Below, in pieces: positions 22,370 through 33,039 of a DNA stretch of 64,000 bases; position 1 is the first letter of the stretch; every line of letters begins with the position of its first letter. A program made the position numbers and the translations under genes. Under the pieces are notes generated by a model. That model was not told the origin of the DNA. It saw nothing but the letters and a program-made list of their open reading frames with translations, and searched no databases. This DNA is from Gambelia wislizenii (lineage: Eukaryota; Chordata; Lepidosauria; Squamata; Crotaphytidae): positions 70,401,001-70,465,000 of the forward strand of contig JAUMIR010000004.1 in NCBI GenBank assembly GCA_030847615.1. The letters run 5' to 3'.

Positions 22370-22960
22370 CAGGGATGAAAATAATAATCAGCGTAATGAA
22401 TTTTAATCAGATCTGTTCCCTATGGAAGTATGCTTTCTGCTTACACACTTCTGTGGCTACTTTTTGTGCCTGCCTTGATTCAAGCAATATATTTTAAGAT
22501 TATTTTCCAAAGCATAAATCGGTAATGAGACCATTAACTATTATGTAAATATCCCATGAATTGAAATAATTAACGTTTCAAGCAAGGTAGTTATGCAAGT
22601 AGGAAATTTTTATCAGCTGACAGGCCAAGCCAATTAAGCATCTACTCCCTCAAAACTCTCACGACTTCTAATTTCATCAAAAGCAATGTTTCTGCTAATC
22701 AATTAAACATCCATTTGCAGATAGCAATAGTTAAATGCCTCAAAATGAGTGCCTGAAACAAATCAGAACGATAACTATAAGAGTTATTTAGGAGGCAGAG
22801 AGTCACCATTCAAAATGTGTTTATTTTAAAGTGATCTCTGGATGAGAAGGGCTAATTCCTCATTGATGGGATCACTGATGATTTGTAAAAGATAACACTG
22901 CTCCTTCCAGGAACTCTGTATGGAAGTGGAATATTTATGGTGCCTTGGTGCCTCAATTTT
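22370..22960. promoter_or_regulatory. Candidate noncoding regulatory element (repeat-free, TAAT-rich)
   Basis: About 590 bases without a recognisable transposon or open frame, in a window crowded with both. It is AT-rich and has many homeodomain-like cores: TAATTAAC near 22568, CAATTAAG near 22632, CAATTAAAC near 22700 and several other TAAT. This is the texture of conserved noncoding enhancers, and it lies in presumed MFSD4A intron 1. Conservation itself cannot be seen from one sequence. Confidence 0.3.
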
Positions 22961-23810
22961 TATTAGCTTGTTTCACACTGGATGTGGCTTGCCAACTTTT
23001 GGGGAAGATCAGAGGACAGCTTGAGTTTTGACATCAAGGTTGTTAAAACAAATCTTTTACAACAGACTGTTTGGGTTACAAAAACACACTGAGAACACCT
23101 CAGCAGGATCTTTGCAGCCTGAGAGGTCCATGTCAATCTACATTAGAAACTGCTGTGTTCTGTACACTCTCCACTGTAAATCTTCTCAGAACTGAGCCAT
23201 ATGCTCCAGTTTCCCAAATTCTGAAACCAACTCCATGTGGGGAGGCAGACCTCAGATAACCATGCTGACATCATATGAGCCAATCCAAGAGTCTGCCTGC
23301 GTGGGCTCCACAACAGAGCCAGGGTCCCGTAGAGAGGAGAAAAAAAAATCCTGCAGCCTTGACAATTTCCGTGGAGTCACTAGAGTGACTAAGTGCTGTC
23401 CAAGTTACATAAGACTCATTTTGCATGGCTTCCGTGTTAAACCTGTCCAAAACATTTTTTGGGTCAATCAAGAAGCACCCAGATTACTTTGATCTTATTT
23501 AGATGAGCTCTCTGAATGCTTTTGAAGATATGCTTTTAAATAATTCAAGAAGGAAGATAAATACAGGCAAAGAGAAAGTCAGAAAGGAATAAGGCAATAA
23601 GGAAGGTGGGGGAGAGGTGCTTTTTTTGTAGATTCAACTGGAATAGAAATGTCAGTAGTGATGAGTTTAGAAAGGGATGAGCAACTGTGTGAGGACCAGA
23701 GGCCAATTTCCCCCAACAGAGCCCCCACAGGCTGCATCCCCCCACAACAAGCCCACATACTTCCATTTTCCTCTGTAATCACACTCAAAATGGCACCAGG
23801 AGGTGACATA
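22961..23810. other. No gene seen
   Basis: Mostly unique. A worn hAT-like stretch lies at about 23660-23805. Frames on both strands are shadows. Confidence 0.45.
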
Positions 23811-24041
23811 CAGTGAGCTCTCCGTATTCATTGGGGTTTGGTTCCAGGATCCCCATCACTACCATGGATACCAAAATCCATGGATGCTCAAGTCCCATTA
23901 TATACAATGGCACAGTAAAATGGTGTCTATTATATAAAATAGCAAAATCAAGCTTTGCTTTTCAGATTTTTTTTTTATGTTTTCAAACCGTGATTGGTTG
24001 AATCTGTGGATGCAGAATCCATGGATACAGAGGGTTGTCTG
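23811..24041. mobile_element. Tigger-type MITE
   Basis: TA-flanked. It has 'ctccgtattcattggggttt', 'ccatggatgctcaagtccca', 'atggcacagtaaaatgg' and 'tgcagaatccatggatacag', the usual composition of this family. Confidence 0.82.
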
Positions 24042-25809
24042 TATTTGGGGAGTACTTGCAGGGGTGGGAAGTATTCAGGGGTATTATGGGGGTTTGGGGT
24101 GCATGGTAGGATGGATTGGATATATTTTATCAGGTTTTCACATGTGGGGGGCTTTTCTGTGTGGTTTTGGGGACAAAAATAGTCCAAAAATCACATTGAT
24201 ATTTTTTTTTAATCTGATGTGAGCTTTGGGGACTCGTGGGTTCAGGGACCCCAAAATTATGATCCAGGGATAACAGCATCCCCACGGCAGGCTTGGATCA
24301 ACTGGGAAGGGAAAGAAAGCTGGGACAGTTGGATAAGCGTATTAAGCTAAATATGAAACAAAAATAAACCACAGAAGGAATGGGACATACACAGTATTAT
24401 GACGTTAGTGGGTGATTAGACCGGAACAAATTTCAGCATTTTAACATTTTAATTGTGACAATGTTCCTGATAAACCTCTCCTTCTCTTTTCTGTTCCTGT
24501 GCGCCTATTTTCAACAGTCTGATACACACTGCTGACTATGGAAGGAAATCTATTGAACTGCTTCTTGGGAGCTGGCGGGTTGTATTGTTGTGTGCCTTCA
24601 AGTTTTGACTTATGATGACCCTATCATGGAGTTTTCTGAGGCTGAGAATGTGTGACTTGCCCAAGGTCATCCAGTGAGTTTTCATGGCTCCTGTCTCCAG
24701 AGTCATTGTCCAACACTTAAACCACTATGCCACACTGGTTCTGTCTGTAAACGCTGTCAAATTGTTCCCATAAACACTGTAAGTATCTGAAATCTTGTGC
24801 TGTCATGGGCCACTAAATCTAGAAACTCTTCAGAATACAATCCTCTTTAATCAATATTATGAACTATCAGGATTACATCCTCTGTACTTCCTAGATTGCT
24901 GGACTGGAGCATGCCTTGTTGAAGTGAGCAACTGCATTCATACATCCAATGTTTTGATACCAATTTTAGCATAGGAGACACAAATTTGCGTAAATTCTAT
25001 CTTAAAATGTTTTGCAAACTGTGTTCCTTAAAAGAGATTTCGGGGTTTCACAAGTCCTTACATTTAATTCAGTCTACAAATATTTTTGTGATATTGATTT
25101 ACCAGTAGCAAAAGCTCTGTTTAATAATAGGATGAAAAATACATTTGTGTATACAGTCCAAGATGCTAAAATTAAATATGGTAAGGACTGCCTCGTGGAA
25201 TCATATGGTCAAGCACATTTCAGGATATGAATGCTATCTATCCATTCTTACTAAATATCCACTCAGGAAAGTTCTGACCCTCATGTGGTTTCACTAAACG
25301 TATGGCACACTTAAAGCAGATACAGTCTCCTGATAATCAGAAGCTTTATGTATGTGCATAGGGAAGAGACCGTTCAAGATTTTTCACAATACTTATACCA
25401 CTGTCCATGATATAGAAAATTAAGAACCAAATACTGAGATAACTTGTTCTTCAAACAAGACTGTTGGCCTATACTGCAAAGAAAGTGATCATTTCTAGCC
25501 AGGAACAAGGGTAAAAGAAAGGAAAAAGCTGACCTCCTTTGTGTTTAAGGCTTTAAATATGAGAAAGTGGTGTGGGGTGGTTTTTTTTTCTGGAGCATCT
25601 TATGGGGTTAATTTTTTTTTTTAAGGCAACTGACTTTGTTGTTCTGTGCTTAAACCAATAAAACACATTCCCCATTCAGCAGCTAGATTTCAGTATGTCA
25701 GGCTATTCTTAAAGACATAGGAGTAGAGATGGAAAGAAAAGGGGGAAAGGCAGGAAACCTGCCAGCAAAGGAAGCTAGAGGTGCTATGGTATGAACTGAA
25801 GTCAATATT
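24042..25809. other. No gene seen apart from the SINE at 24.6 kb
   Basis: AT-rich. A frame at 25012-25230 has no recognisable similarity. Poly(T) patches near 25581 and 25613. Confidence 0.45.
24585..24743 (-). mobile_element. Sauria-type SINE with internal deletion
   Basis: Reverse copy with the tail 'ttgtgtgccttcaagttttg' and head complement 'accactatgccacactggtt'. About 70 bases of the body are missing compared with the full copies at 8.3 and 12.1 kb. Confidence 0.85.
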
Positions 25810-26100
25810 CATAGAATCATAGAATTGTAGAGTTGGAAGAGACCACGCCGACAGATGGCCATCCAGCCTCTGTTTAAAGACCTCTAAGGAAGGAGACCCC
25901 ACCACGCTCTGAGGGAGTGTGTTCCACTGCCGAACAGCTCTTTCTGCCAAAAAGTTCCTCCTAATGGTGAGGTGGAATCTCTGTTCCTGGAGCTTGCATC
26001 CATTGCTCCGTGTTCCAGTCTCTGGAGCAGCAGAAAACAAGCCTGCTCCATCCTCAACCTGACACCCCTTCAAATACTTAAACAGGTCTATAGATGAAGA
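25810..26100 (-). mobile_element. CR1 LINE 3' end fragment
   Basis: Minus-strand CR1 tail, clear match to the 3' 290 bases of the large CR1. A short deletion after the terminal 40 bases removed the segment that normally reads 'catggcagggggttgg' on the sense strand. It lies in presumed intron 1, in the gene's own orientation. Confidence 0.85.
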
Positions 26101-26889
26101 TAATCTGTACCTTCTGCTTGAAAAGGCTGCAGTCCTAAACACACTAACTACTAAACAAGCCCGGTCAGGCTGAAATGGCTGAACTGCTCTACAAGGCTTT
26201 GGACCCTAGGTAATTTTGGAGCCCATCTCTTGTCTTATGTCTTGTTGCAAACTCTGCCCTCAGCTACCCACCCCTGTGCTTTCACCACAAGCAGCCAAGA
26301 GTTTCCATTTGATTCTATCATCTGTGCACCAAGTCTGGAGTGTAACCCCACAAGCAGTGGCAGCCTCAGTGGCTACCCAACAAAAAGCACAGCTCCCTCC
26401 TCTTGGAGACACACACCCAAATCTCAGAGGGCTCAGTTTCTTATGGCACAAAGAATTCAAGCCATTAAGCAACAGAGTTGTGTGTGGTGTTGTTGTTTTT
26501 TTAAAAAACCACAGCAGTGTTTAGTCATTTTAAGGAGCTTCTATTTCTCCTGGATCGCTACAGCTGCTTGGATACCCAGCCTGCTCTGATGCCTGGTATT
26601 CTCAAACCCGTTCCAGCGGTCAATGGGACTGACTAGCCGGAGTGTATGGGCCTGCAGCTGTGCTACCTGATTTTAGGAGGAGTGGGGCATGGATTTCCAA
26701 GAGCCTACTACAGTACATCCACCTAACTTTACACAGCATCCCCAAGTTAAGTCAGGAGATGAGAAGGGCCAGCAGCACACAGGTTCATGGGGAGACTCCT
26801 AGGAGAAAACACACGCGAAGGTAGCAAGGGGGGACAGAAGACAGGGGGCCAATGAATAGGGTGGGGTGGGTGACTGAGGCACAGGGCGA
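26101..26889. other. No gene seen; left shore of the CpG island
   Basis: GC content rises toward the island from about 26600. Belongs to presumed MFSD4A intron 1. Confidence 0.5.
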
Positions 26890-27900
26890 ACCCCCCCCCC
26901 GGGCATGCTGGCGGCAGGCTGTGGGCCAAGCAGCCTTGGGGGGTGCTCCGAGGGCGAAGCCGAAGGGAGGGAGACGAGGAGCCTCCTCAGCCCAGAAGGA
27001 GCTGAGCTGAGCTGGGCTGGGGGGGACTGGGCAGGCGGTGCCCGCGGATGGCGAGGCAAAGGGACGGGCGGGGGGGGGGGCTTACGTGCGCTTGAAGATG
27101 CCGCCCAGGCAGCTGCCGAGCAGGAGGCAGAACTGCTGCGAGAAGAAGACCCAGGTGATCTGGGAGAGGGAGCTCTGGGTCTGGCAGCGCAGGTCGAGCA
27201 GGGTGGGCCCCAGGAAGGCGATGCAGAGGCCGAAGCTGAAGAAGACGCTCCAGTAGGTCAGCGTGGGCTGGAGGTGCCTCTGGAAGAGCGTCGTCACCCG
27301 CGCATCCCACCACCACATCCTCGGCTCGACCCCGACCACGACGGCGCCTCGCCTTCGCCTTCGCCTTCTCCCGCCCGGGCAGCGGCTCCCCTGGCCCACG
27401 CGGGCGGAGCCCAGGCACTCGAGGGGCGCCCCCTAGCCGCCTGCGCCCAGAAGGTGTCTCGGCCGGCGCAACCCGGACCCCCGCCCGCGCCTCTCGCCCA
27501 CCCCCGGCAACGCAGGGCTCGGGGCCAAGCGCCGCGGAGACACCTGCCGCCAGCCGCCGCCCACGGTCACGCGGGGCCCCTCCCACCTCCCGGATCCGGG
27601 GTCCGCCTCGCGCTCGCGCTCTGCTCTGCCCCAGGCCGCCGGAATGGCGCGCAAAAGCCCGCGGGCCTGGCTCCGCCCTTCAGCCCCTCAAGGGGACGGC
27701 AGGGCTTCGGGCGGATCAGGGGCGGGGGCGGCGGCCGTCCGGCCCACTCACTCGCTCGCTCGCTCGGCATCCCCCGTCTCTCGCCTCGGACGCTGCGGAC
27801 GCTCCGGGTTCGGAAGCGGATCCTCCCAACCTCCCCGCAAAGGGGTCCCAGTCTCTCTTGCCAATCCTCCTCCGGGAGAAATGTCCCCAGCTCTGAAGCA
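26890..27900 (-). promoter_or_regulatory. CpG island: MFSD4A promoter and 5' UTR
   Basis: About 1 kb of strongly GC- and CpG-rich sequence in otherwise AT-rich DNA, centred on MFSD4A exon 1. Minus-strand transcription would start upstream of 27318, so 27319-27900 should hold the 5' UTR and core promoter. I see no convincing TATA box, which is usual for island promoters, so the start site is not placed. Long open frames here on both strands come from low stop-codon density in GC-rich sequence, not from genes. A ten-base G run at 27071-27080 lies inside intron 1, right beside the splice donor. Confidence 0.8.
27086..27318 (-). CDS. MFSD4A: MFSD4A, first coding exon (partial gene)
   Basis: First coding exon of a major facilitator superfamily membrane transporter; the family's exact substrate is not settled. 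The frame gives 77 codons plus two bases. It holds a short cytosolic N-terminus, a first membrane segment containing CIAFLGPTLLDLRCQT, and a second one around VFFSQQFCLLLGSCLGG, ending FKRT. These stretches are close to vertebrate MFSD4A as I know it, and differ from MFSD4B. I chose the ATG at 27318 because the distance to LQPTLTYWSVFF fits other vertebrates. A longer in-frame start at 27399 would add an arginine-rich stretch that homologs lack. The chosen ATG has A at -3. The exon ends in a donor (GTAAGC on the minus strand), splitting the threonine codon after two bases. The exon sits in a CpG island. Later exons should lie at lower coordinates; none was found here. Confidence 0.9.
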
Positions 27901-28120
27901 TCCTTGGATGGAGGAAAAATAAAGAGCCTCCACGAATAACCTGTGTCCAATCTGACGGCTTCCCCCACGCGTTGGGATGGTTTCCAAGCTGCTTGGAAAA
28001 CCGCCATGTGTGAGAACCGACAAACACGGGTCTTTGTCACTAGTCTTTGTACACCTGTTGGAAGCAGCCCTTGTCTGTTGCCTCCTTCCGTCTAGGGAAA
28101 GTGTGGTTCACACACCCCAA

Positions 28121-28428
28121 CAGTGGTTCTCAACCTGTGGGTCCCCAGATGGTGTTGGACTACAGTTCCCAGGAGCCCTCTGAGGGTTCACCTTGACAGC
28201 CCTCTTGAGGACCACCTGGCTGTCAAGGTGAGCCCTCAGAGGGCTCCTGGGAACTGTAGTTCGGTGGTCCTCAGGACCACCTGGCTGTCAAGGTGAGCCC
28301 TCAGAGGGCTCCTGAGAACTGTAGTTCAGTGGTCCTCAGGACCACCTGGCTGTCAAGGTGAGCCCTCAGAGGGCTCCTGGGAACTGTAGTCCAACACCAT
28401 CTGGGAACCCACAGGTTGAGAACCAATG
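28121..28428. mobile_element. hAT-like MITE with large inverted repeats and internal 65 bp repeats
   Basis: Ends CAGTGGTTCTCAACCTGTGG and the complementary 'ccacaggttgagaacc', the common hAT-type TIR. The two halves mirror each other through 'ctacagttcccaggagccct'. The middle has 65 bp units starting at 28220, 28285 and 28350 (ctgtcaaggtgagccctcag). I could not read an 8 bp target duplication. It lies just upstream of the MFSD4A island. Confidence 0.82.
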
Positions 28429-28520
28429 CTCTGGAATGTTTGAGACCCCCAAGACTGCCAGTGCCTCCTCCCCATTTTTCCTAGTTTGTCCGCACTCAGT
28501 TACCAGGGCCTGCAGTCCTT

Positions 28521-28728
28521 GTTCTTGTGTGCCTTTGACTTATGACAAGCCTATCATGGGGTTTTCTTCGCAAGGTTTGTTGGGAGGGGGTTGCCTTTGC
28601 CTTCCTCTGAGGCTGAGAGTGTGTGGCTTGTCCAAGGTAATCCAGGGGTGTTTCATGGCCAAGTGGAGATTCAAAGCCTGGTCTCCAGAGCCATAGTCCA
28701 GTGTTCAAACCACTACACTACTCATAGC
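28521..28728 (-). mobile_element. Sauria-type SINE
   Basis: Reverse copy 700 bases upstream of the MFSD4A island: tail 'gtgtgcctttgacttatgac', body 'tgcctttgccttcctctgag', head complement 'aaaccactacactactca'. Confidence 0.88.
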
Positions 28729-29344
28729 CATACTTTCAGGTGCACATGGACAATGAAGTACTTTCCCTGTGTAGAAGTCAAAAAAATCTGAAACAGCCTT
28801 CTTGGGATCAGGTTCTTCATCCCCTACCCTGAGTTGAGAATTGAAGATGTGGTCAGTTGCACTTTGGAAGGTATGCACACAATAAGGAGTTCAGGTTTCA
28901 GGGCCTGGCCTAAGTCTCAGCACCTGGCTGTCTTCTCCATTCTAAGGCCTAGCAGAGGAATCTCAGATTGAGAGCACTGTCCTGAAAAAACAGGCCTGTA
29001 CTGTATATGTATATTATGTTGCTAGACTTTTCTTTCTTTTTTCTTTTTGATATTTGAATGACATACTCTGAAAGGTGAACAGAAACTTTAGAGAGGAGTT
29101 CCTCAAACCTTGGCAGCGAAAAGAATAAAACATCTTCTTTCCACACACACACACACAAAGCATCAGTTTGCTATTAACATAACCCCCAAGGTGTGTGTTC
29201 ATTGCATTCACATATTGGCCACAGTCCTGTATGGCTCAGTGTAGCTGTGCATGTAGACATACTAGGCTGAATTATATACCACCCCCAAACTTGCCATATA
29301 TTCTCATGGAGAACAGGCAGGATCAGAGAAGCATCAGGCTATGT
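28729..29344. other. No gene seen
   Basis: Upstream flank of MFSD4A. Contains a short (CA)n at 29143-29156. The frames on both strands are shadows. Confidence 0.5.
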
Positions 29345-29420
29345 CCCTGTCTCTGTCTCTCTCTGGCTTTTCTTCGCAAACAAAGATTCAGGAAGGACTC
29401 ATCCCGCAGTTGTAAAATGA
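29345..29420 (-). mobile_element. LINE 3' end fragment, same family as at 8.8 kb
   Basis: Minus-strand copy of only about 75 bases: (CT)n, then 'tcttcgcaaacaaagattca', then 'ggactcatcccgc'. The match stops abruptly. Confidence 0.65.
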
Positions 29421-29639
29421 TTACATCGTTGCTGAGATCTGCAAGGGTCCTCCAGAGGTCTCTGCACTGCTGTAATCATTTTGCATCTGGCTGTGTGAAC
29501 ATAGCCCAACACATTTCCAATTTTCCCCCTCCACTCTCCACTAGCCACAGAATAGCTGTTTGGTTGGGGTGGGGTGGCTTCAGCAGCTCTATGCTAAGCC
29601 AGGGAGTTTTGGTTATTGCAGAGGAAGGAAAAAAAGAAA

Positions 29640-30058
29640 TCATAGAATCACAGAATTGTAGAGTTGGAAGAGACCACAAGGGCCATCCAGTCCAACCCCC
29701 TACCATGCAGGAAATCATGATCAAAGTATCCCTGACAGATGGCCATCCAGCCTCTGTTTAAAGACCTCCAAGGAAGGGAGACCCCACCATGCTCTGAGGG
29801 AGTGTGTTCCACTACCGAACAGGTCTTACTGTCAAAAAGTTCCTCCTAATGTTGAGGTGGAATCTCTGTTCCTGGAGCTTGCATCCACTGTTCCGTGTTC
29901 TAGTCTCTGGAGCAGCAGAAAACAAGCTTGCTCCATCCTCAATGTGACACCCCTTCAAATACTTAAACAGGGCTATCATATCGCCCCTTAACCATCTTTT
30001 TTCCAGGCTAAACATACCCAGCTCCCTAAGTCTTTCCGCATAAGGCATGGTTTCCAGA
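29640..30058 (-). mobile_element. CR1 LINE 3' end fragment
   Basis: Minus-strand CR1 tail of about 420 bases, from the complement of the ATTCTATG end to the segment coding GMFSLEKR and 'ggaaaccatgcc'. It is fairly well kept, and the remaining open frame at 29812-30048 is part of ORF2. It abuts a tRNA-derived SINE at 30070. Confidence 0.88.
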
Positions 30059-30069
30059 CCAAGGTCACC

Positions 30070-30352
30070 CAGTGGGTTATTTATTTAGGTATTTATACCC
30101 CGCTCTTCAGCCACAAAGGCTCTCAGTGCAGCTTACAAATTGTTTTAAGCAATAGCACTTTACACATCTACATCACTTTATAGTGCACTGGGCATTAACC
30201 AATTTCCAATGTGTGTTAGCTAATTGCCCCCACAAGCTGAGTACTCATTTTACTGACCTACGAAAGGATAGAACCTTGGAGCCCTTGGGATCAAACTTGC
30301 AACGTTGTGGCTGCTATACTGACATTTATCCACTGTGCCACCAGGGCTCTCT
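30070..30352 (-). mobile_element. tRNA-derived SINE, distinct from the Sauria type
   Basis: Reverse copy. On the minus strand the head reads AGAGCCCTGGTGGCACAGTG (A box) and then 'gcaagtttgatccc' (B box). The rest leads to 'tgtgggggcaattagctaac' and a TTTA-rich tail. A fragment of the same tail lies at 43878-43945 on the plus-strand reading. Confidence 0.75.
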
Positions 30353-30442
30353 CCAAATTTTTCATGGCTGAGTGAGGATTTGAACCCTGGTCTCCAGAAC
30401 CATAGTCCAAAACGCAAACTAGTACACTGTGCTGGCTCTTCT
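30353..30442 (-). mobile_element. Sauria-type SINE head fragment
   Basis: Only the tRNA-like third remains, on the reverse strand: 'catggctgagtgaggatttg', then 'accctggtctccagaaccat', then 'gtacactgtgctggctct'. It directly follows a different tRNA-derived SINE. Confidence 0.7.
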
Positions 30443-30715
30443 TTACCAATAGGCTATTTGTGTAAACTTACATATCTCTTACGACAAGTCATTTTGGCCC
30501 TACTTGTAGATCAGCAGAAAACTACTATAGGGTGAAAATAAAATGACTATTGGGTTGGGGGAACCTGTAGCCCACCAGAGTTTGGACTTCCAGAGTCTAT
30601 GGCTGCTAGCCATGCTGCCTGTGTGTAATGGAAACTGGGAACTTAACAACATTTGGAGGGCTACAGTTTCTCCAGGCTTGGATTAGGTCCTGGGGGACAG
30701 CCATGAATTTATGAC

Positions 30716-30835
30716 AGGGGTGGGACTCATGCAGCCTTCCAGATGTTGTTGGACTGCAGCTCCTAACATTCCTCACCATTGGCTGCACTGGCTAGGGCTG
30801 CTGGGACTTGTTGTCCAGTATTATTCCTATACCTG
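30716..30835. mobile_element. hAT-like MITE
   Basis: 'caggggtgggactcatgcag', 'gatgttgttggactgcagct' and the facing half 'gctgggacttgttgtccag'. The right end is lost. Confidence 0.7.
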
Positions 30836-31999
30836 ATCTGGATACACCTGGAATCCAGGTATAGCCAGTTTAATTGTGAGCCCTGATCTATGGAAAAGTG
30901 GCACAGTAGTTCCCTCAGGCATGTGCAAAGCCTACTGCAGAGTGTGGCTGAGCTCAGTACCAGAAAATAGCAATAGAGATTGCCTGGATGAGTCCTCTTT
31001 CTGTTATTCTGGGAATTGTGCAAAGACGCAGCTCATGTGTCTCTTTTTAAGCTATTTTCAGATATCTGGAGCCATGCAAAGAGGATGCCTGCATGACTGT
31101 GCTGCTGTTTCCTAGTGATAGGCCAATAATGCAGCTGCCCCAAGACATTTTTGGTACCTGTGGTGGGATCTGGAAAATGTTTACATTTAATAAATTTGTT
31201 TCAGATCTGCCATCTCTGGCAGCCATTTCACTCCACCTAACGAGAGGGCAGTCCTGCTCAATGACAAGCTATGATTACCACCAAAACATTTAGTTTGAAG
31301 CAATTGCTTAGAGGTTAGACCATGCCCAGGCTCCCAAGGTCTCCCCAGAGGTTTTGCTCTGCTGGACTCCCTTGAAATGGTAATTTGGAATCTTGTGCCT
31401 TTCAAAATGTACTGCAAAGTGTACAAAATACACAGCGGAGGTGGGAAACACTGGGACCTTAATAATGAGCGCACTTGCAGAAAAGAAGCTCTATTTTGTT
31501 CTTTTCTAGATTTTCTGTGACTTATCTTTTAATGAAAGGAATATATACTGTGACTGTCAAATCTGGCAGACTGGGGCTAGGCTGGAGTGGTTGATGCTTT
31601 GCTTATGCAGAAAACTCCCTCTGGAGGAGGCTGAGTTTATAAATATTTCACCTGCTGCATTTGAGATGCTAACTGGCAATTTTTAGAATGCTCTTGCTAG
31701 CTTTTGCTCTTGTTCTCTCCCTCCCACCCGCATCCCTCCCTCCCTTATTTCCCCTCCCTCTTTCCAGGCAAAACAATACACAGGCATACCACACTGATTC
31801 AAGCAAATGCTGGATAGTCATGTGTCTTTATTTCTTTCTTTGCCTGAGTGCTCCTGGAATGCATGCATGCTTTTTATCTACCTAACAGAATGTTTACTTG
31901 ATGAAGCTGGAGATGCCAATTTGCACAACAGGATTATTATTTTAAGTCACTGGGCATTTAAAGATCTCGTTTCAGACCTACTTCAATTTATGTCATTAT
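30836..31999. other. No gene seen
   Basis: Repeat-poor. A long CT-rich tract at 31705-31770 ends in CCAG and looks like a splice acceptor, but no exon-like frame follows. Confidence 0.45.
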
Positions 32000-32215
32000 T
32001 GATTAGTTACATTTCTATCTTGCCTTTCATCCACAGAGGCAGTGTACATGACTTTCCTTCCCCACATTTTATTCTCACAATAACCCTGTGAGGTTGCCCT
32101 GGCTAAGAAATAGCAACTGTCTCAGGGTCAGTGAGCTTCATGGCTCAGTGTGAACTTGAGCCTTGATCTAGCCCAGAGTCAAATAAAAGACTATAACTTC
32201 TATGCCAATTGGCTT
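32000..32215 (-). mobile_element. MIR/tRNA-like SINE, worn
   Basis: Contains 'tctcacaataaccctgtgag' and 'gtcagtgagcttcatggctc', the core typical of MIR-related SINEs, in reverse orientation. Both ends are poorly kept. Confidence 0.6.
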
Positions 32216-32607
32216 CAATCTGTTTCTTTGTCAGGAATCAGGATGTTAAGCATCTGGGGTGGCCTGTGAGAGGCAGCTCTACTGCTTATAGAAAGTGAAA
32301 ATTCATAAACCTTTCCAGAATTCAGATAACATAATCTACAATAAACTCCAGCTATGTTGCTATCACACAGACAAGAATCAGTTCTCTGCATTATGGGAGC
32401 ATGATGTTAAGGTCCCATTTAAAACAGGTAAAGCAGTTAACCATTCTCTCTCACACACAGAGAATGAATAAAGCTATTATGTCTGTACTTTATATACACC
32501 TTCCTGGCATTACATACATTTCCCCATTGCAGTCAATGAGGCTGAGTAGATAAGCACAGGGTTGTACTCCAAAGAATTTGGTTTGAATTCTATCAAATAT
32601 TATAAGA

Positions 32608-32722
32608 TCAGGGGAAAGCTATGGCTCTTCAGATGCTTGAACTGCTCCTCCCATATAATCTCTCACCATTGACCAGGCAGGATACAGCCGCCACCACCTG
32701 AAGGTTCCTCACCCCTGTCATA
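32608..32722. mobile_element. hAT-like MITE, worn
   Basis: 'caggggaaagctatggctct' to 'gaaggttcctcacccctgtc': same family ends with an eroded middle. Confidence 0.6.
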
Positions 32723-32740
32723 AGAATAGGCTTGTCTTTT

Positions 32741-32971
32741 GCAGTGCACCTTCAAGTTGTTTCTGACTTATGGCAACCCTAAGACAAACCTATCATGGAT
32801 TTTTTTGGGCAAGATTTGCTCAGAGAGGGGTTTGCCCTTGCCTTCCACTGAGGCTGAGAGAGTATGACTTGCCCAAGACCACCCAGCAGATTTCCATGGT
32901 TGAGTGGGTTTTTGAATCCTGATCTCCTGGAGTCCTAGTTTAACACTGAAACCACTACACCACATTTGCTC
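32741..32971 (-). mobile_element. Sauria-type SINE
   Basis: Reverse full-length copy: tail 'gcaccttcaagttgtttctg', head complement 'accactacaccacatttgct'. It stands just ahead of the Bov-B LINE at 33.0-34.7 kb. Confidence 0.88.
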
Positions 32972-33039
32972 TACAAGGCTTGCATTTATGCCTGACTAAA
33001 TGTATGTCATCAAGACAAGCCTGACACTGTCTGTAGCCA

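Larger units (their letters stand above)
1..27085 (-). other. Probable MFSD4A intron 1 (no further exon found)
   Basis: Everything to the left of exon 1 is downstream on the minus strand and should be MFSD4A intron 1 unless a later exon was missed. I looked on the minus strand for the next transmembrane segments expected of the family and found none. The stretch is full of transposable elements on both strands, listed separately. A small exon without a start codon would be easy to miss by eye, so this is inference. Confidence 0.5.

Noticed and set aside
27319..27399. Longer MFSD4A start at 27399
   Set aside because: It adds a low-complexity arginine run lacking in other vertebrate MFSD4A proteins, while the 27318 start fits their N-terminal length.
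26905..27939. Long plus-strand open frame of 344 codons in the CpG island
   Set aside because: Antisense to MFSD4A exon 1. The composition is the low-complexity A/G/P/R expected of GC-rich noncoding sequence, and no domain is recognisable.
30070..30352. tRNA gene on the minus strand
   Set aside because: A- and B-box-like sequences are present, but the sequence continues into a SINE body and tail, and the cloverleaf is not kept.
31705..31775. Splice acceptor after a long pyrimidine tract
   Set aside because: No exon-like open frame with known similarity follows and there is no matching donor. Likely a simple CT-rich tract.
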